The notes: a model not told the origin generated them from the letters alone. Shown: positions 24,497 through 33,808, counted from the stretch's first letter. The stretch: DNA of 57,715 nt from Flavobacterium sp. BFFFF1 (GCF_002256285.1 NZ_NKJE01000022.1:1-57715); one strand, 5' to 3'. Translations and numbers: made by a program.

Positions 24497-27181
24497 ATGA
24501 AAATAGTAAAGATACAGGTACTGCGCGGACCAAATGTCTGGAGCAATTACAGGAACAGGTTGATACAGGTGAGGCTCGACCTTGAAGAAATGGAGCAATT
24601 TCCAACCGATAATATTAATGGTTTCTGCGATCGCATCAAAGCGTTGCTGCCAGGAATGATCGAACATGAATGCTCCGAAGGAAAACGGGGCGGTTTCTTC
24701 GAACGTGTGGAACGCGGTACCTGGTTGGGCCATGTTATGGAGCATGTCGCGCTGGAAATCCAATCGCTCGCCGGAATGGAAGCCGGTTATGGGCGCACCC
24801 GCGAAACGAATACCAAAGGAGTTTACAACGTGGTTTTTACATACGAAATCGAAGAGGCGGGATTGTATGCCGCCGACGCAGCATTCCGAATTGTGAATGC
24901 GCTTTACAGCAACGAACCCTATGACCTTTCAGCAGACATCGATCAGTTGAAAATGTTGAAGCGGCGATTCGGATTGGGGCCCAGCACGCTTTCCATAGTG
25001 AAGGAAGCGGAGAAGCGGGGTATTCCATGGAACCGAATGGGAAAAAACTCTAAGATTCAATTGGGATACGGCGTCAACCAAAAGCAGTTTCAAGCCACCA
25101 TGACGTGTCATACGTCCAACGCCGGGGTAAATATTGCCGGGGATAAGGATGCCACTAAAAAACTGCTTGCCAATGCCATGATTCCGGTTCCTGCAGGCGA
25201 TGTCTGCCAGTCCGATGAGGGCCTGAAGGAGATTACGGACCGCATTGGATTTCCAGTAGTGATCAAGCCACTCAACGGCAACCAGGGAAAAGGTGCGACG
25301 ATTAATGTAACCGACTTTGCATCCGCACAAGTGGCACTGCAGGAAGCAAAGGCATACAGCCGCTACGTAATTGTAGAAAAATTTGTCACGGGCAGTGATT
25401 TCAGGCTTTTGGTGGTTGATGGGAAGTTTGTCGCCGCGTCCAAACGGTATCCGGCGCATGTTATTGGAAATGGGAGGTTAACCATCAGCGAACTGATTGA
25501 CGAAGTAAACAGCCAGCCGGGCAGGGGAGAAGGACATGAAGCACCACTGACCAAAATAAAGCGCGACCAGGACACCGATTTCCAGCTTCAAAAATATGGA
25601 TACCACTACGAATCAGTTCCGGCAGCGGGCGAAATGGTATACCTGAAATCGACTGCAAACCTTAGTACAGGCGGTACTGCCGAGGACATGACCGATGTCA
25701 TCCACCCGGAGAATAAATTTATGGCGGAACGCATAGCGAAAATCATTGGGCTTGACGTGTGCGGCATCGATGTGATGGCGGCAAACCTGCGCGACCCCAT
25801 CCGGGAGACTGGAGGTGCTGTCCTCGAAGTGAATGCGGCGCCGGGATTTCGGATGCATTTGGAACCAACCGTCGGAAGACGGCGCAATGTGGCCAGCGCT
25901 GTGGTCGATATGCTTTACCCGCCGGGAACGCCCAGCACCATTCCGCTATTTGCGGTAACAGGAACCAATGGCAAGACGACAACTACACGGCTTTTGGCAC
26001 ATATAGCAAAATCTGCCGGGTACCATCCGGGTTATACCACTACGGATGGCATTTACATCGATGGATACAAGATAAAAGAAGGTGATACCACGGGACCTGC
26101 GAGCGGGGCATTGGTACTCAACGATCCGATGGTCGACTTTGCTGTACTCGAAACCGCAAGGGGAGGGCTGTTGCGCAGCGGACTTTGTTTTGATCACTGC
26201 GACGTCGGGATCATCACCAATATCCAGGAAGACCACCTCGGATTGAATGATATCGAGACGCTGCGGGATTTGGCGCAGGTCAAAGCTGTGGTAGCTAGGA
26301 GTGTCAAAGAAAGTGGTTGGGCGGTATTGAACGCCGAGGATGCGCACTGCGTCCGGATTGCCAACCAGCTGGACTGCAATCGGGCCTTTTTCTCAATGGA
26401 TGAAGAAAACGCACTCATACAACGCCGCATTAAAAGAGGCAGGCCTGTAGCGGTACTTTCAGGCGATACCGTAACGGTTATCGAAGGGACAGCACGCATT
26501 CCCATTGCGCCGTTGTCGCAAATTCCGTTGACTGAAAACGGAAAGTGTCGTTTCATGACAGCCAATGTGCTCGCCGCAACGCTCGCGGCATACTGCTGGG
26601 GATTTGACGTGATGCAGATCAGGCAGGCGTTGGGAACATTTGTCCCAGGTGTTGAACAAACGCCAGGCAGAATGAACCTTTTTGAATTCAAAGCATACAA
26701 AGTCCTGGTTGACTACGCCCACAATCCGCACGGCTTGCTTGCGATGAAGGATTATCTTTCGCACGTTGACGCCAACCGCAAAATTGGCATTATTGCAGGG
26801 ATTGGAGACCGCCGCGACGAAGATACCATGGCATTTTCAGGCATAGCTGCGGGGATGTTTGACCATATTATCGTACGGCAGGAACACAGTCTTAGGGGAA
26901 GGACGGTAGATGAAATCAATAATCTTGTGGTAAAGGGCATACGTACTGTAAGTGCTACTGTGACTTTTGACCTGGTCCCTGAAGAAGCAGATGCTATTAA
27001 AGTCGCGTTGGACATGGCGCAGCCCGGCGATTTTATTGTCGCGCTCAGCGATGTTTACCCAAAGGTAATTGCCGAAATCAACGCAAGGCTGCAGTTTGAG
27101 AAAAGGGCGACTGCGTTGGAACAGCCTGTTCCCGAACTGCTTTCTCCCACAATTCACAAACGGGTTTCGGTTGGGTTTTGA
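24497..27181 (+). CDS. cphA: Cyanophycin synthetase
   Basis: 894 aa from the ATG at 24497 (MKIVKIQVLRGPNVWSNYR). The N-terminal domain (1-160) is followed by an ATP-grasp domain (about 215-480; IGFPVVIKPLNGNQGKGATI) that adds aspartate, and a Mur-ligase-like domain whose P loop GTNGKTTT (489-496) adds arginine. It polymerises multi-L-arginyl-poly-L-aspartate as a nitrogen store without ribosomes, at the cost of ATP. All three domains are intact and the length is normal. A cyanophycinase gene, often adjacent in Flavobacteria, is not present on either side in this window. Confidence 0.95.
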   Translation: MKIVKIQVLRGPNVWSNYRNRLIQVRLDLEEMEQFPTDNINGFCDRIKALLPGMIEHECSEGKRGGFFERVERGTWLGHVMEHVALEIQSLAGMEAGYGRTRETNTKGVYNVVFTYEIEEAGLYAADAAFRIVNALYSNEPYDLSADIDQLKMLKRRFGLGPSTLSIVKEAEKRGIPWNRMGKNSKIQLGYGVNQKQFQATMTCHTSNAGVNIAGDKDATKKLLANAMIPVPAGDVCQSDEGLKEITDRIGFPVVIKPLNGNQGKGATINVTDFASAQVALQEAKAYSRYVIVEKFVTGSDFRLLVVDGKFVAASKRYPAHVIGNGRLTISELIDEVNSQPGRGEGHEAPLTKIKRDQDTDFQLQKYGYHYESVPAAGEMVYLKSTANLSTGGTAEDMTDVIHPENKFMAERIAKIIGLDVCGIDVMAANLRDPIRETGGAVLEVNAAPGFRMHLEPTVGRRRNVASAVVDMLYPPGTPSTIPLFAVTGTNGKTTTTRLLAHIAKSAGYHPGYTTTDGIYIDGYKIKEGDTTGPASGALVLNDPMVDFAVLETARGGLLRSGLCFDHCDVGIITNIQEDHLGLNDIETLRDLAQVKAVVARSVKESGWAVLNAEDAHCVRIANQLDCNRAFFSMDEENALIQRRIKRGRPVAVLSGDTVTVIEGTARIPIAPLSQIPLTENGKCRFMTANVLAATLAAYCWGFDVMQIRQALGTFVPGVEQTPGRMNLFEFKAYKVLVDYAHNPHGLLAMKDYLSHVDANRKIGIIAGIGDRRDEDTMAFSGIAAGMFDHIIVRQEHSLRGRTVDEINNLVVKGIRTVSATVTFDLVPEEADAIKVALDMAQPGDFIVALSDVYPKVIAEINARLQFEKRATALEQPVPELLSPTIHKRVSVGF

Positions 27182-27199
27182 TGCTATTTATCTTAAAGA

Positions 27200-27243
27200 A
27201 AATCCATGGAAAGTCCATAGTAAGTCCATAGAAAGTCCATAGA
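27200..27243. repeat. 11-bp tandem repeat, four units
   Basis: Units AAATCCATGGA, AAGTCCATAGT, AAGTCCATAGA and AAGTCCATAGA follow one another without gap, 19 bp after the cphA stop. The 11-bp period is about one helical turn, so the A tracts are phased. Confidence 0.85.
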
Positions 27244-27316
27244 AAATGCATTTTTAATGGATTTATTATACAATTTCTATTGAAAATTATTAAAGTACAA
27301 ACGAAGATAATGCGAT

Positions 27317-27526
27317 GTGATTTCAATGGCAAGCCGTATATCGCACAACATAATCCTGAGAGACTATAAATTTTTTCCGCTTGGGTGCTTTAAGTTTGTT
27401 ATTAGAGCGCAGTTAAAAAAACTTAACGGAGCAAAACCCCGGTTTTCTGGTTATGACAGGTTATATATGCTGTCAAATGGATTGCCTTTTAACCCGATAC
27501 GGGTGGACGGTAAAATGAAGGATTGA
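27317..27526 (+). CDS. Doubtful small reading frame
   Basis: 69 codons from a GTG (or 66 from the ATG at 27326). The product is basic (SRISHNIILRDYKFF ... IRVDGKMKD) without signal, membrane helix or recognised family. The only support is that a terminator follows 24 bp after its stop. It may equally be untranslated DNA between cphA and that terminator. Confidence 0.2.
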   Translation: MISMASRISHNIILRDYKFFPLGCFKFVIRAQLKKLNGAKPRFSGYDRLYMLSNGLPFNPIRVDGKMKD

Positions 27527-27549
27527 AAATCTTGTTTTGTTTTGGTTTG

Positions 27550-27583
27550 AACCTGCTGCATTGATTTGCTGCAGGTTTTTTTT
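27550..27583 (+). terminator. Rho-independent terminator, plus strand
   Basis: AACCTGC (27550-27556) pairs with GCAGGTT (27571-27577), followed by eight T. It closes transcription coming from cphA or the small frame at 27317. Confidence 0.75.
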
Positions 27584-27799
27584 AGCGTTTGCAGCTAATG
27601 CCTTACGCTTGTTGCTTAATCAACGGAGAATATAAGCAAAGTAATAACCATCTTTTTCAAACCTTGCATATCGCGGGGCAGCGCGTAAAAATCGAGCCGC
27701 CTATTGCCATCATCACTTTAAATTTCATTATAAGCAGATGTTATGGGAAATTACCTTCAATTCATTTCATTGCCGTAAATTTGAGATTCACAAAAAAAT

Positions 27800-28219
27800 A
27801 TGGAAGAGAAGAAACCAGACAACATCGTGTACTCTCAAGAGAACGGTTACAATGCCAATATCCTGCCTTATGCCACAAATATCGGAGCTCCTGTCATCCG
27901 GGTTGATGATGTGGTCGCGTGGAAAAGCCGGGGCATCCACAATGTGAATAAGGAGTTTGCGAATAAATTCGACGAACTCAAGGCCGAATACCAGAAGTTG
28001 ATGGAGGAGTACAAATGGAACGAACTGGTTTACAACGCCAGGTTCTCATTTGAGCCCGTCATCGGGGAAATATACCACATGTATGCCGGAAATGACGGCA
28101 ATGCATTCTTATCGTTGATTTCACCCGAAGAGTGGAATAAAGAGTACATCGCCACGGTGAAGTTGAACAGTGATAAAAAATGGATTCTGCTGGACAAGAA
28201 AAATTCCGGATTTTATTAA
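27800..28219 (+). CDS. DUF2452 domain protein
   Basis: 139 aa, cytoplasmic. It matches DUF2452 along its length: KPDNIVYSQENGYNANILPY, GAPVIRVDDVVAWKSRGI, and YKWNELVYNARFSFEPVIGE followed by YHMYAGNDG. The family is a conserved small domain in bacteria and in a few eukaryotes, with no known activity. The gene has a TAAATTTG -7 box 16 bp upstream and overlaps the end of the cryptochrome gene on the other strand by four bases. Confidence 0.87.
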   Translation: MEEKKPDNIVYSQENGYNANILPYATNIGAPVIRVDDVVAWKSRGIHNVNKEFANKFDELKAEYQKLMEEYKWNELVYNARFSFEPVIGEIYHMYAGNDGNAFLSLISPEEWNKEYIATVKLNSDKKWILLDKKNSGFY

Positions 28220-29508
28220 TCGGACAGCCACAATTTGCGGTACGCCTTATTCTTATCGTAATCGGAGGCCTGCTTTTCAATATTAAAATAGCGGTTGCCC
28301 CGGGGATTGTTCCCAACGCCGGCAAGGTAGGCCCAGTTGCCCCAATTGCTGCAGACGTCGTAGTCTACGAGTTGCTCCTCAAAGTATGCCGCGCCAAACC
28401 GCCAATCCAGTTTCAAATCATTACAGAAGTAGCTGGCTACATTCTGGCGTCCACGGTTGCTCATGAAACCGGTAAGCCGGAGCTCCTTCATGTTGGCATC
28501 CACAAAATCAATTCCGGTGTTTCCCTCAATCCATTGCTGCAGCAATTTCCTGTTCACAGTCGTTAATGGCGCCGGCTTGTCCTGTATGCCTTCTTTCTGG
28601 AAGAATTTCAAGGAGTATTTTTTCATCATAAACCTGAAATAGTCGCGCCACATCAGCTCGAAAACGAGCCAATACGTTGAATCGTTGGCAACATGCAGGG
28701 ATTCATATTTTTTAAGCTGCTGGTAAATATGCCTGGGAGAAATACAACCCAACGCCAGCCAGGCTGAGAATTTTGACGAATAATCGGCGCCAATCATCCC
28801 GTTTCGGGTTTCTTTGTACTCGGAAACAGCCTGCGAAGTAAAGAAATAATGCTCCAGCCGCTTCAATGCTTCTGTTTCACCACCTTTAAACTGCAATACG
28901 GAGCGGGCATCCAAAGCCGTTACGGTCAATCCGAATGCTTCAATTGAAGGGATTTCAGATGGAGGGATTTCAGGCGATTTAATCGCTGTTGGGGCTTCGA
29001 AAGCAGGCCTGATGATCGCGTCTTTTTCAACTTTTTTCCTGAAACTCGTGAATACATCCGGAATGTCCTTGATCGAAAATGGCAGGTCTTCAGCGTGGTA
29101 CAGCGTGCTGGTACTGACAGTCAATAACTCGCAATGGATTTTCCACAAGTCCGCCTGCACAGCAATCTCAGTTTGCTTTTCCTCAAAAGCCACTTCTTTT
29201 TTCGCGTACACGCGATATGCCTTGTATTGTTTCGCAATTTTTGGAATTTCAACTTCTGGGTTACCGTTCACAATTAATAAGCCCGAGCCTATGGACCGCA
29301 GACTGGCATCGAGGTCCCGCAGCGATTCCATCAGGAATTGTGCCCGGTAGCTGCCTGTTTTCAGGAATCCAAAGGACGTGGTTTTAAATTGCGCGTCATC
29401 GATACAATAGACTGGAACAATCTGGTCATTTTGTGCGATGGCTTTGACGAGGGTTTCGTTATCAGTAATCCTTAAATCTGTTTTGAACCAAACTACTGCT
29501 GTTTTCAT
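28216..29508 (-). CDS. DASH-type cryptochrome/photolyase
   Basis: 430 aa, typical for cryptochrome DASH. The N-terminal alpha/beta photolyase domain starts KTAVVWFKTDLRITDNE and the C-terminal FAD-binding domain contains WLALGCISPRHIYQQL, WIEGNTGIDFVDANMKELRLTGFMSNRGRQ, and the DASH hallmark CSNWGNWAYLAGVGNNPRG. It binds FAD and a folate antenna and repairs cyclobutane dimers in single-stranded or looped DNA, or acts as a blue-light receptor. It is the last of three genes that overlap by four bases each (flavin reductase and DUF2805), and shares the operator at 30449-30480. Confidence 0.95.
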   Translation of the reverse strand: MKTAVVWFKTDLRITDNETLVKAIAQNDQIVPVYCIDDAQFKTTSFGFLKTGSYRAQFLMESLRDLDASLRSIGSGLLIVNGNPEVEIPKIAKQYKAYRVYAKKEVAFEEKQTEIAVQADLWKIHCELLTVSTSTLYHAEDLPFSIKDIPDVFTSFRKKVEKDAIIRPAFEAPTAIKSPEIPPSEIPSIEAFGLTVTALDARSVLQFKGGETEALKRLEHYFFTSQAVSEYKETRNGMIGADYSSKFSAWLALGCISPRHIYQQLKKYESLHVANDSTYWLVFELMWRDYFRFMMKKYSLKFFQKEGIQDKPAPLTTVNRKLLQQWIEGNTGIDFVDANMKELRLTGFMSNRGRQNVASYFCNDLKLDWRFGAAYFEEQLVDYDVCSNWGNWAYLAGVGNNPRGNRYFNIEKQASDYDKNKAYRKLWLSD

Positions 29509-30158
29509 AAGTTAGGGCTAATGGAGGTCACTTCTTTATTGGGTTTTGCGTAGGCCAGTCTATCCAGCCTGATTGTTTTGTGGTAGCTGTCGAGACCGGA
29601 ACAGGTAATCGAATTGGCTTTTTCAATGTCGACAAATCCGTCGGCGCCCAGACAGTCTTCGGGTATAGATACCTGGACAATTTCGCCAACCACCATGGTC
29701 GTGTTGTTGATCGTTAAATCCAGTTTTTCCCTGAATTGGATCCCCAATTGGATGTGGCTTTCTTTTACAAACGGTGCCGGGAAGTCATCTTTCAACAAAG
29801 GTGTCAGGCCTACAGCATCGAACTCTGAAACATCGGGATCGTAACGTGCCGATGTCTGGTGCGCTTTTTTATACATCGCCTCATTAAGGTGGTTCAGCGT
29901 ATAGAAACCAGTTTCCAGAATATTTCTGAGCGTATCGCGTTCCGGTGGTTTAGGCCTGAAAATCAGCGCAATTAACGGAGGATGTGCCCCGATGTGGAAT
30001 ACAGAGCTGAACACGGCCACATTCGAGCTTCCTGATTTACTTTGTGTCCCGACCAAAACAACGCTTTTGAATCCGCCAAGGCTGTTGATGAGGTGTACCC
30101 GCACCTGTTTATCCAATAATTCAATATCATTGGCATGTAGTACCTTGGTGTTGCTCAT
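29505..30158 (-). CDS. Flavin reductase family protein
   Basis: 217 aa with the split-barrel FMN-binding fold: GTQSKSGSSNVAVFSSVFHIGAHPPLIALIFRP, ILETGFYTLNHLNEAMY, and ARYDPDVSEFDAVGLTP. Such proteins reduce FMN or riboflavin with NAD(P)H or bind flavin as an oxidoreductase. Its start overlaps DUF2805 by four bases and its stop overlaps the cryptochrome start by four. A supply of reduced flavin for the cryptochrome is a natural but untested reading of this arrangement. Confidence 0.9.
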   Translation of the reverse strand: MSNTKVLHANDIELLDKQVRVHLINSLGGFKSVVLVGTQSKSGSSNVAVFSSVFHIGAHPPLIALIFRPKPPERDTLRNILETGFYTLNHLNEAMYKKAHQTSARYDPDVSEFDAVGLTPLLKDDFPAPFVKESHIQLGIQFREKLDLTINNTTMVVGEIVQVSIPEDCLGADGFVDIEKANSITCSGLDSYHKTIRLDRLAYAKPNKEVTSISPNL

Positions 30159-30442
30159 CGCTTGGAGATTTTATTGTTGGAGATGGTGCGTTGCAGTGCG
30201 CATTTGAATCGGTCAATACCGTCAACCCGCTTCGCAAGGTGTTTTGTTTTACAGTTTTCGACACGTTTGCGCCAGAGTTTGTAGCTGCTGAATTTAAGCT
30301 CTTTCTTCATCAGAGCTTTTACATCTGCTTCCGATAATTGGAACTGGAACTTTATGGCATCAAATGGGGTTCGGTCTTCCCATGCCATTTCGATAATCCG
30401 GTCAATCTCTATCTCAGTGAAAGTTCGTGAGGATTGTAGCAT
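30155..30442 (-). CDS. DUF2805/TIGR03643 protein
   Basis: 95 aa. The N-terminal part EIDRIIEMAWEDRTPFDAIKFQF followed by LSEADVKALMKKELKFSSYKLWRKRV is the defining core of TIGR03643/DUF2805. The segment looks like a small helix-turn-helix domain, so it may bind nucleic acid, but no function is established. It is the first gene of the cryptochrome operon. The family is often encoded beside cryptochromes or photolyases in marine and soil Bacteroidota and Proteobacteria. Confidence 0.9.
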   Translation of the reverse strand: MLQSSRTFTEIEIDRIIEMAWEDRTPFDAIKFQFQLSEADVKALMKKELKFSSYKLWRKRVENCKTKHLAKRVDGIDRFKCALQRTISNNKISKR

Positions 30443-30756
30443 TGAAACTTGTTTAATGTTTGAATGAAATTATTAAACAAATATACAGCTCTTTTTTGTT
30501 TTTTCCGCTTTAAGCACACGCTTTTTACGCTGTCCTGCCCGAAAATTTTATGGTAGATTAAAATAGAAACTTTTGGGACAACAGCTGTTCGCTGAATCAC
30601 AACACTTATGCGCCAGACATGGCATTTGTTAACTGGGGCATTAAGGCTGAAAATTGTTGCGGATATTTACTTCAGCGATGCCACAACTACCTGACTTGTT
30701 GCTTGCTTTACCCATTGATTGCAGTACATTCATATTAATGATATAAATCAAATACC
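30443..30756. other. 314-bp intergenic region before the T9SS protein
   Basis: Divergent promoter region. It holds the inverted repeat of the cryptochrome operon (30449-30480), a minus-strand -7 box TATATTTG (30485-30478) and a 10-bp palindrome AACAGCTGTT (30580-30589). I see no gene and no clear promoter for the plus-strand gene at 30757. Confidence 0.55.
30449..30480 (-). promoter_or_regulatory. Operator-like inverted repeat of the cryptochrome operon
   Basis: TTGTTTAAT (30449-30457) and ATTAAACAA (30472-30480) are perfect 9-bp inverted arms with a 14-bp spacer, seven bases upstream of the DUF2805 start. The distal arm overlaps the -7 box TATATTTG. The same arms occur at 36301-36333 and 52744-52776. 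Confidence 0.65.
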
Positions 30757-31725
30757 ATGAAAAATCCACTTACTCTTTTGACTGACTCGAATGTTTTGCG
30801 GAACGGTGTTAAAGGCAGACTGTACGCAGGGGCTTTATTGGCCTTTCTTCATTTTTCAACGGCCTCGGCATCCTGCGGTTCAAATTTTAATTCGGTGGAC
30901 AAGGGCGTTTCCGTTGCTGGATTTATGGCATCTAAAGCAAACGCTGGCTGCGTTGCGTCGCGGATAAAAGTTATCCCGCACGACTCGCTATTGCTGTCGA
31001 ATATTGTGGCGCGGTCCTCTGCAGGAACGGAAGCGTCAGTTCCGGATACTACTGAAATCGAGCGTCACCGGATTTGGCTGACGTTGCAGAATGTGAGCGG
31101 CATGTTCAGTACGTTGCTCGTGGGCTATGTTACGGGCGCTACGATAGGCGTCGACTGCGGTTACGATGCGGTAAGTTTTGGAACTACAGGCGCCGAGTTC
31201 TACTCTATCATCGACGGGAATGCGTATGTCATCCAGGGACGGCCTTTACCATTTACCAATGACGATATCGTGCCTTTGGGGTTTAACGCCACGGAATCGG
31301 GAACCTTTCACATTGCCGTGTTAAACACTGATGGGCTGTTTGCCGGGGATCAGGATATCCTGCTACGGGATAATGTTACTGGGATAACCAACAGCATCAA
31401 GACCGTACCCTACACTTTCACGAGCGAAACAGGTGTCTTTGACAACCGATTTGAAATGGCGTATACTGATGCTGATTTAAGTACTGCCAATGCCTTTCCG
31501 AATGCGGCTGCGATTTATTCAAAAGATGGCACGCTGTTTGTTCAATCCCTAAACCAGATGAAAACGGTCCGGTTGTTTGATATGCAGGGACGGCTGTTGT
31601 CAGAAAACAAAAATATAGGCAACACCTATGTTCAATTGAACCGGCCTGATTTACGAGGCAAATTGCTGATCGTACAGGTTGTTGATGAACAGGACAAGGA
31701 TTTCGTCAAGAAAATCATCCTGTAG
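30757..31725 (+). CDS. Exported protein with T9SS type A sorting domain
   Basis: 322 aa. A signal peptide ends near TASASC, a low-complexity section follows, and the C-terminus (about 245-322) is a T9SS type A sorting domain (VRLFDMQGRLLSENKN ... LIVQVVDEQDKDFVKKIIL). The middle (GLFAGDQDILLRDNVTGI) is a domain of an adhesin-like Bacteroidota family of unknown function. It would be secreted by the type 9 system and attached to the surface. The last 130 residues are similar to the remnant at 47324, showing a family with at least one broken member. Confidence 0.82.
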   Translation: MKNPLTLLTDSNVLRNGVKGRLYAGALLAFLHFSTASASCGSNFNSVDKGVSVAGFMASKANAGCVASRIKVIPHDSLLLSNIVARSSAGTEASVPDTTEIERHRIWLTLQNVSGMFSTLLVGYVTGATIGVDCGYDAVSFGTTGAEFYSIIDGNAYVIQGRPLPFTNDDIVPLGFNATESGTFHIAVLNTDGLFAGDQDILLRDNVTGITNSIKTVPYTFTSETGVFDNRFEMAYTDADLSTANAFPNAAAIYSKDGTLFVQSLNQMKTVRLFDMQGRLLSENKNIGNTYVQLNRPDLRGKLLIVQVVDEQDKDFVKKIIL

Positions 31726-31927
31726 CGGTTTCAGAATATTTCGTTTTTTATGACTTCTGGTATGAGCGTTTTGGTGGTCGACAAGTGCCAGGAATGCCAG
31801 TCGATAAACGTTGCAATATCATTGGTTTGAATTGTAAAACGAGGCGTATTATTTTATAACTTCGTTGGGTATTCCCACCACGCCATTACAGAAACTGACA
31901 TGGAAAAACGGGATTAAAATCAGCACG

Positions 31928-32650
31928 ATGTTTACACATCAGGGAAAGAAACGGACTTCAAAGCACAACCTGCAGATTGCATCGCTGTTGTCTTTCGTTG
32001 CTGGAATCGTCAATGTCGCCGGATTCCTTGCAGTGGCCAAACTGACTACGAATGTCACCGGACATTTTGCCTTCTTTGTGGACGAGGTATTTAAGTTGAA
32101 TTTCTGGCAGAGTTTCATCTATTTTTTGTACATTTTTTTCTTTTTCCTGGGTTCGTTTTCATCCAATTTTCTGGTGGAAGTCATTTCGCGGCGAAACGCC
32201 AATTACGTCTACCTGGTACCCACCTCGATTGAGGCGCTGATTTTGGTAGTTGTGGCATTGTTGGGAAGCCATTTTATTGCCTTATATCCTAACCTCATTG
32301 CCTGCAGCCTGCTTTTTGCAATGGGGCTTCAGAACTCGCTGGTGACAAGGATTTCGAATGCTACTGTGAGGACGACACATTTGACTGGCCTTTTCACGGA
32401 CTTGGGAATCGAATTGTCGCAATTGTTTTTTTACCACGATTTGGAATCGCGTGAGAAGCTTTTTTCTTCTGTCAGATTGCGCCTCACGATTATCAGTTTC
32501 TTTTTCACCGGAGGAATCGTGGGCGGTATTTTCTATTCCGAAATTGGGCTTTATGTGTTGCTGATAGGAGCGGGTGCTTTAATTTCAGGTATTGTATTTG
32601 ATAACTTTAAGTTAAAACTGAAATTGCTTCACCGTAAATATGGCCATTGA
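31928..32650 (+). CDS. YoaK/DUF1275 family membrane protein
   Basis: 240 aa from the ATG at 31928; an upstream in-frame ATG (31865) lacks the family start. Six hydrophobic helices are visible, beginning LQIASLLSFVAGIVNVAGF, with family motifs VTGHFAF (about residue 45) and MGLQNSLVTRISNATVRTTHLTGLFTDLG. DUF1275 proteins are inner-membrane proteins of unknown transport role. Strongly membrane-bound, no neighbours in operon distance. Confidence 0.9.
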   Translation: MFTHQGKKRTSKHNLQIASLLSFVAGIVNVAGFLAVAKLTTNVTGHFAFFVDEVFKLNFWQSFIYFLYIFFFFLGSFSSNFLVEVISRRNANYVYLVPTSIEALILVVVALLGSHFIALYPNLIACSLLFAMGLQNSLVTRISNATVRTTHLTGLFTDLGIELSQLFFYHDLESREKLFSSVRLRLTIISFFFTGGIVGGIFYSEIGLYVLLIGAGALISGIVFDNFKLKLKLLHRKYGH

Positions 32651-32692
32651 TTTCCAAGACAGAAATGCGTCATTTGATTGGTGTTAAGCATT

Positions 32693-33676
32693 TCAGACTG
32701 CTGCCTCTTTGTTGTATTTACTACGGTATGCGATGGGTGACATGCCTGTAATTTTCCTGAAAACCTCCCGGAAAGCTTTCACATCCGTATAGCCAACTTC
32801 ATACATGACTTCGCTGATGGTTTTGCGCGTGGTCTCGAATGCTTTTTTCGCCATTTCAACTTTGACGCGTTGTGCGTATTCCAACGGCGTATTTCCCGTC
32901 GCCTTGATGAACCGCCGGTCAAAACTACGTCTTCCGGTTAAAAACTTTGCAGCCAGGCTTTCTGCTGATACCTTTGCGCCCGGGTTACTTTCGATATAGG
33001 ACTGCGCCTCCATAACGAGGGTATCGCCATGCATTTTCTGTCCGGTAAATATGATAAAAGGCGACTGGCTGTTCCGGTCCATTTCAATCTGGAATATTTT
33101 GGAACAGTAGATCGCGGTCCGCCGGTCGTAATATTTTTCGATTAGGTATAGGATCAGGTTCAGAAAGGAAAACGCACCACCATTGGTGTAAATTCCGTTT
33201 TCATCGGTGATAAGCAGGTCTGTTTGCAGGTTGACTTTTGGGAACATGGCCCGAAACGTACCATCGGCAGCCCAGTGTGTAGCACATTGTCTGCCATCCA
33301 ATAATCCTGTCGAAGCCAGCAGGAAGGCACCGGTGCACATCGTGGCCACTTCGGCGCCCAGTTTGTACTGCTTCGTGATCCAGTCGGTCATGGACTTGTT
33401 TTGTGCTATCGATTCGGGATAGTTGAAGTTGTTCAGTGCAGACACGATGATCAGGTCTGTTTTTGCAATCGCGGAGATATGCGTATGTGGTTTCACCGTG
33501 AACAGCCCTTCATAGAATTCGACTTCCTCTGAAATTCCTGCGAGCTGTATTTTGAAGAGATCGCTGCCATGGATTTCTTTCCAATAGGCATTGGCCTTTA
33601 TAAAGACTTTATAAGTGCAAACGATGCTGCTCAGTTTGCTTTGTCCATCCGGAATTAAAATAGTCAGGTGTTTCAT
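32693..33676 (-). CDS. GlxA-like AraC family regulator with DJ-1/PfpI domain
   Basis: 327 aa from the ATG at 33676 (MKHLTILIPDGQSKL). An N-terminal class I amidotransferase-like domain (1-185) contains the nucleophile-elbow segment EVATMCTGAFLLASTGLLDG; the C-terminal third is an AraC double helix-turn-helix (SAESLAAKFLTGRRSFDRRF, then ISEVMYEVGYTDVKAFREVF). Family members sense small molecules with the PfpI-like domain and activate nearby genes. It is convergent with yoaK; two SRPBCC genes lie divergently upstream and may be targets. Confidence 0.93.
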   Translation of the reverse strand: MKHLTILIPDGQSKLSSIVCTYKVFIKANAYWKEIHGSDLFKIQLAGISEEVEFYEGLFTVKPHTHISAIAKTDLIIVSALNNFNYPESIAQNKSMTDWITKQYKLGAEVATMCTGAFLLASTGLLDGRQCATHWAADGTFRAMFPKVNLQTDLLITDENGIYTNGGAFSFLNLILYLIEKYYDRRTAIYCSKIFQIEMDRNSQSPFIIFTGQKMHGDTLVMEAQSYIESNPGAKVSAESLAAKFLTGRRSFDRRFIKATGNTPLEYAQRVKVEMAKKAFETTRKTISEVMYEVGYTDVKAFREVFRKITGMSPIAYRSKYNKEAAV

Positions 33677-33808
33677 CACATTTGTTTTGGCAAATATATA
33701 AACTGCAGTTGTCCAAATCAACCCGTCACAATGTCTATTTTACCCACCATTGAAGTCGGAAACAGGCCATAGCTTTGTCATTATTAAAAGATAAATTTTT
33801 AAAGCAAC

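Larger units (their letters stand above)
27182..27799. other. 618-bp region between cphA and the DUF2452 gene
   Basis: It holds an 11-bp tandem repeat (27200-27243), one doubtful 69-codon reading frame (27317-27526), a rho-independent terminator (27550-27583) and a -7 box TAAATTTG (27776-27783) 16 bp before the DUF2452 start. The remainder shows nothing I can support. Confidence 0.6.

Noticed and set aside
30580..30589. Palindrome AACAGCTGTT as an operator
   Set aside because: A single 10-bp palindrome with no second copy nearby or promoter relation; noted only in the intergenic entry.
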